A DNA stretch of 64,000 nt from Phlebiopsis flavidoalba (GCA_035772785.1 JAOCPU010000051.1:205727-269726); one strand, 5' to 3'; counted from the stretch's first letter, positions 46,810-61,107 are shown. The notes: generated by a model not told the origin, from the sequence alone. A program made the numbers and translations.

Positions 46810-47816
46810 TCAGGGCCTGCCTGTTGAAACAAAGGCTTCAGGAGGAGCCATCGTGATGATAATTCTTATGAATGCCATGCAAAGCGAACATGTGGTACAG
46901 ATGATGATCAAGGGGAGTATCATCACCTTCTGGGTGCGGGTGTTAGCCGCCACAGCGAATGCCGTATCTTTCCCTGTGAGTAAAACCGGTCGCGAGAATG
47001 TACGACTGGATCCTCCGGAGACAGAGTCCTTCCGAACCATGGGCAGCTCGTACTCATGGAGGCGAGAACGAGCGATTTTATCGCCATCTATCATGACGAT
47101 GAGGGCCACCCCCCCCGGGGTGGTGTCGAGGCTACTGAGACTGGCCTGAACAAACTCACGGCTCATGCTCTTCAGTTCGTCACGGTTCTTGGGAAATGGT
47201 GCGGAAAAGGACAGCCGAAAAGCTCGCGTACCGTCCCGTCTGCACGGACGTATTGGGTGCCCAGCCCAGATGCCGCCAATCGCGCATCTCCCTAAGGGGA
47301 ACGTTGTCAATCGTCACTCCTTTCTTATTCGTAGTGCAACACCTCCATGTCACAAAACGCTTGGACTCACTTGCGCAAGAGGCAAACCAGTGGCAATGCG
47401 CTGCTGTATCATCAGCTCCTCTTGTGTCTCGTGTATGTTTGGTTCCGACATGAGTATCGACCCAATTGTCCCGTGTATCGATGTTGGCAGGACCTCGACA
47501 ACTTCACCCGCGATGGTGCCCGAAGTCGTCCTTCTAATAGCTGTGATAGCCTAGGCTCAGAGCTAGATTCAGAAATATCACGTGCGGGATGTATAGGAAG
47601 CACTCCAATTCGAGGGCTACGATAGGTTACGATGGTCAAGTCTGAAAAACCAACGCACAAGCCAATGTATGCTTCCAACTTTGAATCCACCAACTTTTGA
47701 CCAACTCGGATTGGAATCGGCGCGACCAGACTCGTAGCGTGAGAACTTGAAACACATGTAATAGATTGAAGATTTAAACGCGCTGGACCCGTCACAACTT
47801 GCCGGAGACTGGTCAA
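46810..47816 (-). CDS. Unassigned minus-strand protein with a C-terminal membrane helix
   Basis: Minus-strand exons appear at 47412-47816 (SDLTIVTYRSPRIGVLPIHP) and 46810-47310 (IARSRLHEYELPMVRKDSVS, FSRPVLLTGKDTAFAVAANT). The C-terminus is hydrophobic (VMILPLIIICTTCSLCMAFI). The balanced composition supports a real gene. Family not recognised. Confidence 0.4.
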
Positions 47817-48015
47817 AGCCTTTGCATTATCCTAAGATATGAAGAGAGTCGTTACGATGGAATGAAGATAATGGTATGGTACGCGTCGTATAGCCAGAAG
47901 AGCCGTCGAAAAAGAAACATGCGAGGAAGCGACCAATATAAGGAGTATTACGTAGGGACAAAGCTTTTTCGTGCGACGTAATGAGAACAGAAAAATCCGG
48001 TGTGGTCATCGCGAG

Positions 48016-49751
<1,736 letters not shown>

Positions 49752-51064
49752 TCTATGGTGCAAACGTCAGCATGTTGAAACGAACCAGGACGAAAGTCGC
49801 GTTTTCAATCGCGTTCGAGGCCGCGATGAGCCAGTCGAACGCGACGATGGGGCGACGAGCACAGAAACACGTACATGAGAGTCTTGTAGAGGGGGGTGAT
49901 GGGGGTATTGGTCGAGGACGAGATGGACGGCGTGGTCGAAAACGACTTTAACCCTTCGACCACGCCCATTTTGTTCCCACGACAGGATTATAACTCCGCC
50001 CTAAACAACGTGGCGAGAATGAGCGTCAATCACAAGCTGGTTTCGCGATCCAGCTCGAGTGATCTTTCGTGTGTATGTCTCGTGGCTTCGAGGGAGTAGT
50101 CTATTTTAACAGAAACACGATCCTAGGATTACAAGCTATGACCTTAAGTCTGCCTGTGGCTGAGGACGAATAGAGACGACGGATTCGATGTCGGATTGCA
50201 TTGCATGCACTCCTAAATTGAATCTCCGTCAAAATTCGTGCAATCATTCGACACGGTAGGTGGTCAACGTCCTACCGCTCCTGCAAGTAAGGTCCCGAGC
50301 GTACATACGCGCGTAATAAAAGTGACAAGATTGGGCGTGTGTGTAGTATGCCTATAGTGGCACTGTGTTAAAGAACCGGCGATCTGGCTGCTAAATACTT
50401 AGTAGCAGGAGCAATTCAACCAGCTCGCGACCCTTACACGCTACAGTAAAGTTAATTATACTCACGACGGATTATCCTCACCACTCTGATGAAAGAAGGA
50501 GGCTTGATCGTATCCAGTCGTCCAAGTCGATGAGGAACGTTGCTTGTCACATCGTTTCGCGTGACCCGGGAATCGTGACTACGTGACTGCTACCCGTCAC
50601 GGCTTCCTCAGTCACGCAGCAGCAGCTCCCAATTTCAGCGAATTCTCTCTCTCAATTTCTCTGCAGTCTGCCAACCGCTTCGCCAATCCTCTCTTCATCT
50701 CTTCTCATAACAAAACACACTTATAGACTATGACAACTATCTCACTACAACTCATTGCTCCCCAATCACCCATCTTGAGCCGTCCGAGGGACATTGGTAA
50801 ACATCTGGCAGAAGAATACAGTGGCGATACGGCGCAATTCACCACGGGTCCCCGCGATTCAGCTTTAAGGCCTACCCTGACCTGACTGCTACTACTCGAA
50901 CTCATAACCAATCGGCTTTGCAAATCTCACGCATCGCGCAACTTTCTCATTCTGTTCCACCGTACCACGGTCCGAAACCTGTCTAATTGGCCCTGGATTG
51001 TGTGAACGGGCGTTGTTGCATTACAAACGCAATCTCACATGCTCTGGTGACGCTGGAGTAAGGG
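49752..51064. promoter_or_regulatory. Beta-tubulin upstream region and intergenic
   Basis: Space between the minus-strand tubulin start and the plus-strand hydrolase. Pyrimidine-rich runs near 50640-50700 would suit a promoter on the plus side. A minus-strand frame at 50705-50923 has no motif. No gene recognised. Confidence 0.4.
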
Positions 51065-51071
51065 TATATAA
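51065..51071 (+). promoter_or_regulatory. TATA box of the hydrolase gene
   Basis: TATATAA lies 39 bases before the ATG at 51110. Confidence 0.5.
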
Positions 51072-51109
51072 GGCGGTTCCTGCGCTCGCAGGAGCCAGCA
51101 CGGAGTACC

Positions 51110-52206
51110 ATGGAGGTCTTTACGCAGAACAAGGACGCCCCTATCCCCCCCCGCCCAGATCGACCTTGGTGAGCGTATCTAAGCCTTCTCTCCAATATTA
51201 TCTGACGTACGATAGCCTTTCAGGTGTTTTACCCGCTCCTCGAGCAAAACTCAGCACAAATCTTGAAAGTCAAGACCAAGACCTTTAAGTACGGCACAAC
51301 GGACAGACATCAGGTAGGCTGGCCCCTTCGAGTTCAAACTCATCATAATCTTATTCGATGCAGCTGGATGTATATTATCCCCCTGTAACGCCGTCGGGGA
51401 CCGCGCCGGTACTATTCTTCATCTATGGTGGAGGTTACGCTTCTGGAGACAGAAGACTGCCGCCCGCTCCCCGTTCTCTTGGTATATGCCAATTTGGGCG
51501 CGTTCTACGCCGAGAAAGGGTAGGCTCTGCGCATCTTCAGACAACCTCAGTGCCGATTGCTCATCCGCCCTCGTAGATTTGTCACGGTTATCGCTGATTA
51601 CCGCATTCTACCAAACATGAAATTCCCTGACCCTGTAATCGACATCAGAGATGCCATCTCCTGGTTCATATCTCAACGTGATCAAGTGAACGCGGACGCG
51701 GACGTCAAAGCTGACACTGACAATATCTTCATCATGGGACATTCTGCTGGTGCTGCTATCCTGGCAAGCCTGATCCTGATGCCTAAGGTCTTACCCGTCG
51801 ACGTCAAGGCTCGAGTCCGGGGAATCGTACTACAGGCTGCCGTGTATCACTTCGACACTCAGACCTCCACACTTCCCCCGCCCGTCATTACCGCCTACTA
51901 CGGGCCTCCGGAGGATGTCCGGAAGAGCGTACCTCTCGCTCTAGTTTTGAAGCAAGCCACCGAGGATACCGTGCGCAGTTTCCCCAATACCCTGATGGTC
52001 GTCAGTGAGCATGACATGCCTGGTGTTTCTCGAGTCGCATGCAGACTTCCGCAAACTTCTACAAGAGCGGTCGGGCAAGGAGATTGGAGAAGTTGTCCTG
52101 TTGGGACATAATCACATTCACACCCCATGTTTCGCTGTATACAGGGCTTGGGGAGGATTGGGTGCACGAAATTATTGGGTGGATGAAGGCAAAGGTGCCT
52201 AAGTAA
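51110..52206 (+). CDS. Alpha/beta hydrolase (esterase/lipase type)
   Basis: Serine hydrolase of the esterase/lipase alpha/beta-fold group. Exons: MEVFTQNKDAPIPPRPDRPW from 51110, intron, LEQNSAQILKVKTKTFKYGT with TDRHQ, intron ending AG at 51361, then LDVYYPPVTPSGTAPVLFFI. The oxyanion region reads YGGGYASGDR, where HGGG is the usual form. FVTVIADYRILPNMKFPDPV and a nucleophile elbow GHSAGAAILASLIL (Ser near 51743) follow. VVSEHD carries the likely acid and GHNHIHTP the catalytic His. It ends GLGEDWVHEIIGWMKAKVPK and TAA 52204-52206. One shift is needed near 52020-52030. Substrate unknown. Confidence 0.85.
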
Positions 52207-52438
52207 GCACGACTGCTTCCAGACTAGTCATATTTATCCTGTATCGTACTCATAAACGGCCACAGGTCGTCGTTGTAAAATCTCTAGGCGCGCGATTATG
52301 TAAGCAGACCCTCCACACTTTTGGAATATGAGCGACCGTTCGGATTTCGCGCTCTCTCTATCTCTCTCTGTCCGGATTGCTTGTCTGTGTCTGTGCCGCT
52401 GCTTGTTCTGTGAAGTCTCCTCGTAACGCGAACACTCG

Positions 52439-55400
52439 ATGTCTCAGAAGTGGCCTGGATCTCGCTCACGCAACCTCGTCAGCCTGGATCTAATGTTGTA
52501 CTACCTTCTCGAGCGCCCCGACTTTTCATCCTCCTTCCTACTATGCGGCTGCAGCTGGTCTCTCGCCACGCCTTTGGGATAGCTTCCAATGTAATGGATA
52601 CAGTTGAAGACTCAATGGACGTTCCAAATCTCTATCGGCCAGTGCAGGGGGTTCCAATCTCGGTACCCGACGGCCGGAATGCAGACGGTACGAACCTGAG
52701 GGAAGCCATGGAGTCTCATACGTGTCGTCGCAAACGAACACTTTCGCGCTCTTTTTTCACGCGTTAAGTCGGGGTACCAGAAACCACAAAGAGCAAGACT
52801 TGAGGTCGCGCGAAAGACAGCTTCGACTTATGTACATCTCTTCGACAAGTGTGGGGTTCACGAATCGACCGATTTCAAATGGCCGATATACCTTTCCTCG
52901 AAACGCAGCTTCTACCATCTCTACGAGACACTATCGACAAAATGACTCATCCCCCAAGTCAAAGCCGGACAGGACGAAGAATCAACCCATAGTCATGATG
53001 CCCGCGAAAGTGAAAAGTACATGGCAGCACCTGGAACTCTGACGCTTCCCCAGAACAAGCCCGCAGGCAGGTCACCCGTAATGTCAACTGGATACACTCC
53101 TACGTTGGCTGCGACCTCTCGACTTCATTCGCATTCGACACCCGTGACACCCATCCTCGACACTGCGCCTACCACTCTATTAAACACCTCATCACCTGCC
53201 AGGGCAGACAAAAGTTCCATACCTAAGACGACTTCCAGGATTCCCGGGTCTCGTGCTCCACCGAGGTCTGCCCTTCGGCCAGACCCCTCTGTTATTTCAT
53301 CGATCCCCAATACTCCTGTAGTACTCTCGCCGCGTCCTCAAAACTTTACTGGGAAGTCGTTGAAATCCGGTAAAAGCATCGCTGTGGCACCACAGTCCCC
53401 CGGCGCGTCACTTGTATGTTTCGTTCATTCATCATGTCCAAAAGCTTTCACAAACATTGATAGGCTGGCTATATGCGCTCCCCTACCGCACCACACTCGG
53501 GCCCTTCCAAACTGCCCACAGTCAACAGGTTCAAGATCGCGTTCCCAAACGGTCACAGCACACTCCATGGACCGTTCTCAAGCTACTATGAACTTGGTTC
53601 CAGACCCGCCCAAATCTCAAGAACCTGCTGACAGTGGCTCTGAGCTGGAGCGAGAATACGGCAAAACGGTTCGTCGCTGCTCGACTCGTTATAGCCAATG
53701 CAGAAGAAGTTACGCCGAGCTCCTCGGAAAACGAACATCATGGTACCCGGGCGCAATCGTTTTATGATTGAAGATGAGCGGCCGAGGAGCAAGACACGCA
53801 TCCCGAAAGCCCCAAAGGAGTTTGGCTCATACACCTCGCCGCTGTGCCCAACAACACACGCCCGTAATCCCTTTGTCCCCACGTCCGGAAATGATTCATG
53901 AACTTCGTCGTCCACGAAATGTCGGCTTGGGATTCCAGGGCTACGTGGAACCGGATCACGATCATGTCCGAAACTTTTCGACGCCGTTGACGACCCCAGA
54001 AACTATGATACCGAAGACCAGCCGAATGTACACTTTGTGCCCAATCTCTCCGAGGAGGTCGTCTCAACAACGCTCAACGTAACCCACACGAAAAGGAGCC
54101 GAACCTGCGCGATCATCGGGGTAGACTTCCCGCATCTCCAAATACGGTGACAGAGTCTTCGAGCGGGAAAAAAGACGGCGCGAAGCCCTGATTGGTCTCG
54201 TCAATGGCTTGGAACTCGATGCCCCCCTCTCTATGCGTCAACATGAAAAGCAGGCGGATGGTCGCAGCGTAGACAGACGCGAATGCTACGTTCAGAAGAT
54301 TGAGACTCCAAGCTCGCTTCCAGATCATTCAGACCTCGAAAATTACGAAGAATCGACAACGATGTCCGACGCTCGTCGTTGGAGCCGTGCGGGGAACGAT
54401 ACGGATCGACTACATACGGCGGCTCTCAATCGTTTAGACCCCCAACCAGCTCCCAAGTGAAGCCCCGAAGTTCAGACCACGCGGCAAAACGGCATAATAA
54501 ACGAGATCGTCGTCGTCAATCGACATCACTACCGCCGAAAGATCATTCAGCTTTCAACTTGGAAGAGAAGAATTATACGAAAGATTCCCGGCGCAATGAT
54601 GATGAACTGCCCGACGACGAAGGAGTAAACAGACGTGCGCCGTAGGAAGTCGCGTCACAGGGTCAGCACTAGCGTTGGTCAAACTACCTCCAGGCGGCGC
54701 AGTGGCGTAGATGTACTCGGCGATTCAGATTTCGTCCAACGTCCCAGGCTTGATCGACGTAGCTCTAGCCAGGCAACCGACACCACTGGGGACCAGAGTT
54801 AGGCGAAAGAGCGATAACGTCGCTCGCGAAAGAGCTGCATTTGGAATTCCTGACTCCCTGTCATACTCTGGTTACGACGTTCCCGAGCCCTCAGTAAAGG
54901 TCCCTCCGCCGACTTTACACCAGGATCATCTGGACGAGTACGCGGTCTTGGAAGACGATCCTCGGAATTTGATTACCTGTGCTACTCCAGAAGGCGAGCG
55001 GTGGGAACAGCAAGACTCTGGTGGCTTCAGCTCCGCGGCTCAGGCTCTGTTCAACCAGCTCTCGGACGGCTCTGACAAACGTGCTTCCGAGGACCGTACA
55101 AATAGTAGCGGCCCCTCGCGTCGACGCTCTGGCGGCATGCCTACAACGGGGATACCTGATCGAACCTACCCGAGCTCACGTCTTCCTGAAATGAGGAGAT
55201 CTACTATCTCAGCTAGTTCTAGTGCACCTTCCATGTACGAAGTGGAATCCGAAGACCAGGAACACCCCCAAACTGTGCTACCAGAGTCAACTCTATGTCC
55301 CGATGAAACTACAAGATCATGGCGCTCGACGCTTCCACATTCAACTTACGACATGTTGTTATCGACCTACGGGGAGGCTGAAATGGAACGACAAGAGCTC

Positions 55401-57001
55401 ATTTTTCAACTTTGCAAGAATCATTCCGCGTTCGTCCGACGGCTTGGGTCAATCGTCAAGGTTTTTGTAGTCCCCCTTCGCCGGAAAGATAGTAAAGTCT
55501 GGCTGGCCGGCGTACCGAAAGAAGTATCGAATCTCTTCGACTGGCTTGAGGACATCTTTGAACCTACACAGGTCTCTAGACGACACTCTTCGATTGACTA
55601 CTGAAGCGTGGCGGTTTCTGGCGACATTACTAGAAACATAGCCCATGTTCTTCGAGGGTTTGTGCCCCGGCTGGAGATATATCAGCCTTATCTTGTCCGC
55701 GTCGATGACGTCCAACACACTCTGGCCGAGAGTATCTCGTCATGGCGACGAGTTTGGTCAGTTCATAATGCTCCGACAAACCTACGACGAGTGTGGAAAT
55801 CAGAGTCTTGGAAAACTCTTGATGTTACCCGTCGAACATCTGTACTCTACTGTTCGAATCTACAAGGTTAGTGCACACTGTGATGACTGCTACGTACATT
55901 GACACGAAGTTTCGTTGCAGGAGCTCTGGCGGACCTCCCTAGCAGCACATCGCGACCATCTAGCATCTCTCTCGCTTTACCAATCAATGCGTATGATCGT
56001 TCACGTCTTACACGAGGTCAAAACTCGAGGAGGAAGAATATAATTACGTAAAGGACATGTCTAGCCGCATTGAAAGACTTGTTACCCTCTGTCCAGCTTG
56101 CTCAGCGCGAACGCAGGCTTTTGTGGCACGGCGAAATGCTTTACCTCACCGCGAAACATGACGCTCCAAGTCAAAGAGACCGTCAAGGACGCCGTCAAAC
56201 GATGTTGTGCCCCTCCGTTGGACGGCCGCTCTGGACCCTACCGCACTCCTACCATCGTTTTCTCGCCGCCCGTCTCAAGTCGGAACGATGGTAAAACGAA
56301 ACTCTTCGGGCAAACCCTGAGAGGGCAGGCATTCCGTCTTCCACGCTCAATGTCGCGATATTTTACGGACATTGTTTCTCCTCACGGAACGCACAGCCAA
56401 AAATGGGCGCTCATCTCAAAGGCTAGCCACAGAGGCCGGTTTATCGAAGGTTTTATTCCGTCTATACCAAAGGTCTGTATGGTACGCCAATATGCATCCA
56501 CCATCGGCTCGCTAATAAACTGCTCTATATATACAGGTTCTACAGAGACTGCTCGTGTAACGTCATGCTGAGTCTTCTCCCACTCAGTCAGAGTGACCTT
56601 CAGTCCGGCGCGATGCCGAGCAACGCTTCCATCGTTGAAATCCAGCTTGCCTTCCCGCCTAGGCAAGAGGATCCGGAGGAGTCTGAAGAGACCGCCCTGT
56701 CTGCATTCCACCGGTGTCGCGCCTACACTCTCAGTTCACTATCTTTCCCTTCACATTCAGGCCAATATTTACCACACGGATCCCAAGTCGACTTGGAACT
56801 CGATACACAACGGAGCGTCATGGACATCCTGAAACACTGGACTTCCACTTCCGAAGAGTCCATCGGTTCAAACTACAAGTGAATCAGAGACTGGATTCAA
56901 AAGAAACTAACGACACTGATCGTGAGAGAGAAGAGCGTGGATGGTGGACATTGCGCTTTCAACAGGTCCTTCGCGAAATGCGTAAAAGGCAAGATCACTA
57001 G
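52439..57001 (+). CDS. Rho guanine-nucleotide exchange factor (DH domain, probable PH)
   Basis: Long intron-split protein that would activate a Rho/Cdc42 GTPase. A Ser/Pro/Arg-rich, low-complexity N-terminal part (52439-55370) may begin MSQKWPGSRSRNLVSLDLML; readable pieces include VARKTASTYVHLFDKCGVHE (about 52805-52865). The DH domain (about 55380-56070) has MERQELIFQLCKNHSAFVRR, SKVWLAGVPKEVSNLFDWLE, VLRGFVPRLEIYQPYLV and LRQTYDECGNQSLGKLLMLP (DH helix with VEHLYSTVRIYK). Then come HRDHLASLSLYQSMRMIVHV and MSSRIERL. It continues LAQRERRLLWHGEM, a PH-like region (about 56150-56880, SIVEIQLAFPPR) and a tail RFQQVLREMRKRQDH with TAG at about 57001. Frame shifts occur in several exons. Confidence 0.75.
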
Positions 57002-57462
57002 GGCTCTCTTTGGCTATGTTGGAAGATGAGTAAATTTTCTTATATTCTGCGGTGTTTCCTTGCTTGTTAGCGTCTTGTCGAATGGAAATCTCCTCTTACA
57101 CCCAGTATCTGTCTGGCTCGCTACATCGATCACTACAAGCGAGTGCACTTACGCCTTTCAGGCACCCTCAACCATGGCCACTCATGATGAAGTCCTCGTG
57201 TACGACACGCGGCGCCCCTCTGTTGCTTATTTGACAACGCCTTGCCTTGATCCATCCCTTTGCGAGTTTGATGGAATGAGTTCGTCAACGGACAAACGAG
57301 TGGCCCATGGCCACAATCCCACGCGCGGTATGGTGTCCTCGGTGGCCGTTGCTAAAACATATAAATTCCCCCTTCCCTACCCAGCCGGGGAGACATCCTT
57401 TTTCTCACCTCGCCCTCACTCTTGTTGCCACTCGCCACCCGTTACCGTTTTAGCTTGCCGAA
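57002..57462. other. Intergenic / promoter of the zinc-finger gene
   Basis: A plus-strand frame at 57060-57485 has no recognised motif and is probably chance. The segment before 57463 is pyrimidine-rich (about 57390-57430), like a leader. Confidence 0.4.
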
Positions 57463-58260
57463 ATGGACAGCCTCTCCCCGATTGAAGCCAACGCAGTCTA
57501 CACCTTGCTGTTTCTCAAGCACAAAAGACTACTTTTATACAGCACAAGGTGGAGCCTTGGAACACCCTTTTCCCCGCTACTTTCTCTGAAAGTAGCCGCT
57601 CGGCATCGAAACCACAACTACCTGCGATTTCGACGAATGATGCAAAGCGCCCGTGGCCTTCCAAGTCCTGCCCTTACAGCCGACTCGTTGAATAATAGCC
57701 CTAACTCAAGCCCCGTGATCCACTCCAACGACTGTGGAAAGCTTGAGATCCAGCTTTGGTGGGTAGAGCCCTCCGCCCGCGTGCAGCGAGGCGCGCGGAG
57801 CCCTGAGCCAAAGAGCTTCTAGGCGAATCATCGCGACGCCCCCGGTATCAATCAACGACGAAGGGCCCAGGTCCGACCAGGACAAAGACTAAGCGCAAAC
57901 ACCGCGCGAAAGGTAGGACTTGTTAATGAAGACTACGATTGTAAAGCCTCATATATGACTCAGGCAAACACACGATCACCATCTGAATCCATCCCACCCA
58001 TACATTTGCTTGACGAGTCGAATCAATTCAAGTACCGATGCCATATCTGCAAAAAATGCGACAGAACCCTTGTACGATCATAGAAGGCATATCAAGACGC
58101 ATCTACCTGCGGAGGAGTGAGTCAAATGAGCAACTGTTGGGCCGTTCATGAAATTAACAATTGTTTGTAGGAAAACCGTACCAGTGTGCTCGGTGTCAAT
58201 ACAGTGCTGTTCAAAGGACAAACTATGAAAAACACCTAGAAAACAGTAAGCTTTTATTAC
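57463..58260 (+). CDS. C2H2 zinc-finger protein
   Basis: Probable DNA-binding protein. ATG at 57463 gives MDSLSPIEANAVYTLLFLKH; a Ser/Pro/Asn-rich part follows. A basic stretch RTKTKRKHRAKG (about 57880-57912) looks like a nuclear localisation signal before a GT donor. The next exon reads FKYRCHICKKCDRTL (58028-58075) and, after a one-base shift, DHRRHIKTHLP (58078-58112). An intron at 58117-58170 precedes KPYQCARCQYSAVQRTNYEK and HLEN. The C-x2-C and H-x3-H spacing supports two zinc fingers. A long one-zinc-finger family name cannot be assigned; targets unknown. The 3' end was not found. Confidence 0.65.
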
Positions 58261-58682
58261 TTCCGTTCACGCAGCACCCTCACTCATTCTGTCTGTGTTA
58301 ATAGTCGTCACTGGTAGTAGAACTACTCTTACGCTCAGGAGCGCCCCAGGAGATGTTTTTGATCACTTTTCTGAGTATATACCCACAACATTCACTATAT
58401 GAAACCATTCTTCCAACGATGTTTACTTGATGAGACGTTCGCTGGAGCTCGGTCGACGTTGATCCACGTCAAGTCCTTATACTATTCGAACGAGGGACGC
58501 GCTGACGCGGTGCGCGAGGATGCGCGTGCCAGACATAAATCAGATCCTAGACGCCCCTCATGCTGGCCAACCCCGCGCGTCGCCTGCGCGTCGCTCACCT
58601 TGTCGCTCACCTCCTTTCTCCACTTTCATCGACTTTTTCCTTCTACACATACCCGAGAAACACTTACAACCCTTAACTCACT
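58261..58682. other. Intergenic
   Basis: No gene recognised; the plus ORF at 58399-58698 lacks motifs. A pyrimidine-rich leader (58610-58650) precedes the SLD5 start. Confidence 0.4.
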
Positions 58683-59957
58683 ATGGAGATGGACATAAAT
58701 GACAAATATGATTGGGACCTCCCTGCTGCGTCACCTCGGCGCCGCAACCGACGCGACTCATGGGATATGGATAACCTGCCTCAGCGCGATCGGGGGGCGA
58801 ACGCGGTCGACTGCAGAGGGAGGCGCTGTCTCGTGCGCCGCAACCGACGCGACTCATGGGATAGTGGATAACCTGGGCCTCAGCGCGATCGGGGGGGGCG
58901 GAAACGCGTGGAGGTCCGACTGCACATAATTCCCAGGTTATAGCCGAGGATACATACCATTTCAGCAGCTTATAAGACACTGGATGAACGAAAGACACGC
59001 GCCAGATATCTTATACGCACAAGAGGGCTTACTAGGACGGCTGTTGGAACCACATAAGAAGCAGGTGAGCTGTTTCATAGCAGTCTAGTCTCCGAACCTA
59101 GTACGCTCTCACACGTTTCAGCGTGTTTATGGCTAAGAGACGACATTGTCGAGGGCTTGAGTTGACAGCTTCGTGTGCTTATGATCTTTAGGTCATCTAG
59201 ACAGACGACGTACAACTGTTACGCGCAGACCCAGCTCGGACTCGAGCGAAGACGAGCATTTTCGAATAATGCTAGTCCAGACAGAGATTGAACGCGTCAA
59301 GTTCGTCATTCGGTCATATATCAGGACAAGACTACATAAAGTACGTGACCTGCCAAGCATCTGGTCACTAAGTCACTCACGTTGCGGCAGATGAGAAGTA
59401 TGCGCGATTTATCAACACGGAACCAGATATACATATAAAATTGACACAGGCAGAGCTCGAGCATGCTAGAAGGTAAAGTATCCGCTATGTTTTCTTGGCA
59501 GCTAACTAATGAAGCCTTAGATATGCAAAATTGGTTGAATCACACTTCAACAGCTCCGTATTACAAAGTCTACCCGAAGAGCAACAGTCCCTGACTGACG
59601 AGGTCCCTTTTATGCCCCGATGAGTACGTCCTCTTCATGAATCGACAGGGCCGCTCCTTCACTATTATCAGTTCCAAAAGCCAGACAAGACTCGCGCCGT
59701 TTTCGTTCATGCTTTGGACGCGTGGTCCTCCGGTGCGATTACCAGAGTGAGTTATTCTGTAATGGCTTTATATGGATCAATAACCATGGACATCACAGTG
59801 GCTCGCCCCTGGAGATGGAGAAGGACAAAAAAAAAAAAAAAAAAAAAATCTCCCTGACCCCGTATGAGGTTGTAGAACAGTTGCTTATGCGAGGCGAAGT
59901 TGCCGCTTGTTTTGAGTCCATTGTACAATACCACATAATGTATATCTCTGTAATATA
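58683..59957 (+). CDS. SLD5: GINS complex subunit Sld5
   Basis: Subunit of the GINS tetramer, part of the CMG replicative helicase in the nucleus. It starts MEMDINDKYDWDLPAASP at 58683. After a duplicated stretch it reads VIAEDTYHFQQLIRHWMNER, HAPDILYAQEGLLGRLLEP (58930-59050), TDDVQLLRADP (59200-59235), then DEKYARFINTEPDIHIKLTQ (59387-59450). AELEHARR, an intron, YAKLVESHFNSSVLQSLPEE and QQSLTDEVPFMP follow. The C-terminal beta-domain end reads ISLTPYEVVEQLLMRGEV (59849-59905). Just before it is an A22 run (59827-59848) read as poly-lysine where the family normally has a short MEKGxI-type segment. Several introns and one-base shifts. The stop at 59955-59957 is the frame's first; the family usually stops a few residues after RGEV. 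Confidence 0.9.
58740..58901 (+). repeat. Tandem duplication, 96-base offset, in the SLD5 5' exon
   Basis: CGCCGCAACCGACGCGACTC begins at 58740 and again at 58836. Both copies continue through GGATAACCTG..CTCAGCGCGATC and a G run. They differ by single-base indels: ATATGG/ATAGTGG, CTGCC/CTGGGCC, and G6/G8. Confidence 0.85.
59827..59848 (+). repeat. A22 homopolymer inside SLD5
   Basis: Twenty-two consecutive A between GAC and TCTCCCTGACC, inside a conserved coding segment. Confidence 0.9.
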
Positions 59958-60016
59958 ATACAACGCTCCGATGGGCTTATAAGCGACAAACGTACCTGCT
60001 TCACCCCTCCCAGTCA

Positions 60017-60782
60017 TCATCGTCGTCTTCCCGCTTTCTTTACCATCCTTGGCGGATAGTCCTCCTCCTCCTCTGGCTCCGGCTCATCCTGGTCAGCATC
60101 CTGGTCCATCTCATCCCCCTCGTCCTCATGGTTTGTCCATGTCCATATCGGCGTCTTTCCCCTTCGCTTCCTTCCCGCGGGTTTCTCACCGTACCCTCCT
60201 TCTTCCGCCGCGCCTACAGGGGAGCAGCAGGCTCACCGGCCCTCGCCCGACGCGACAGGCTTCTTTGTCCGGGATCGCTTCTTCGCGGCAGCCTTCCTCC
60301 GCGGGCTCCGCTGGAGGGTCTATGGTGCCACCCGCGGATGGGGTCGGGTACTGCTTCGACCAGGTCTTTGAGGAAATCGAGTTCTCGACAGTCTCGTACA
60401 GCATGCGGATTACTGTAGTACACAAGTCAGTACTGTTAGTAATGCAAAGTCGAGGAGAGCTTACAGGTGTATGCTTCGACTTTCTTCGCCCCTCGTTCCG
60501 TGGTAACTTTGGCCGCTTCTTCGACGATCATGGCAAGGGAACATCTCCAGTGCATTTTAGCTATATTCCACAGTAGTTTAGTTCCTTGGCAATAGGAGAG
60601 AGCTTAGCCTTTACATATCACCACGGGAGTTGCCTGTGCAACCTTCCCGACGTCCTCATCCTTCTGCATGATGGCGCTTAATACGAGCCTTGTGGGTGTC
60701 CGTGATTTAGCCTCATGACAATGTCTGGTATGCGGGGGAGACTGACAACTGGAAAGCGCGTCTGCTTATTCTTATTCTTCAT
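60017..60782 (-). CDS. BUR6: NC2 alpha subunit (Bur6/DRAP1), histone-fold transcription cofactor
   Basis: Alpha subunit of negative cofactor 2, which with NC2-beta binds TBP on promoters. Minus strand: start at 60782, MKNKNKQTRFPV, an intron with GTCAGT donor, then ARIKR and (after one extra C) IMQKDEDVGKVAQATPVVI. An intron is followed by ALEMFLAMIVEEAAKVTTER with GAKKVEAYT, another intron, then DFLKDLVEAVPDP. The ARIKKIMQxDEEVGKVAxAxPVxI and FLKDLVxxVPD blocks are those of DRAP1. The C-terminal part has KKRSRTKKPVASGEG and an acidic run DEMDQDADQDEPEPEEEEDY, ending VKKAGRRR and TGA at 60017-60019. Dpb3/Dpb4-type histone folds were considered and fit less well. Confidence 0.85.
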
Positions 60783-61107
60783 ATTGACGTCCCCGGCCGT
60801 GAAAGACGTGTCCAAGATGTAGCTCAAGTGGTGGAAGCAGGGGTCCAAGTATGATGGGGGGTCAGGTTAGCGTGCTAACATGAAGGACACAGCATGCCAT
60901 ATTTGGAAGGTCTGGTATTCGAGGGGTCACATGCACACGTGGCTTTGAGAATGACTTCGTATCGCTCGGTGGCACAAGCATGAAATTGAGATTGTGTTGG
61001 CAGAAGAGTTCATAAATCGTGATAGTGTTACATACAACACCGAAATCGATAGTACAGAGTGTTACAGGATACGATCGAGTCACAAGTACAAGGCAGAAGA
61101 CCAGCAA

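Noticed and set aside
47103..47121. CCACCCC..GGGGTGG palindrome
   Set aside because: Short, built on a C/G run within a minus-strand ORF, and likely chance or a homopolymer error.
59827..59848. A22 run as the poly-A tail of a retrotransposed copy
   Set aside because: Conserved SLD5 coding sequence continues directly after it, and the gene has introns, so it is not a tail.
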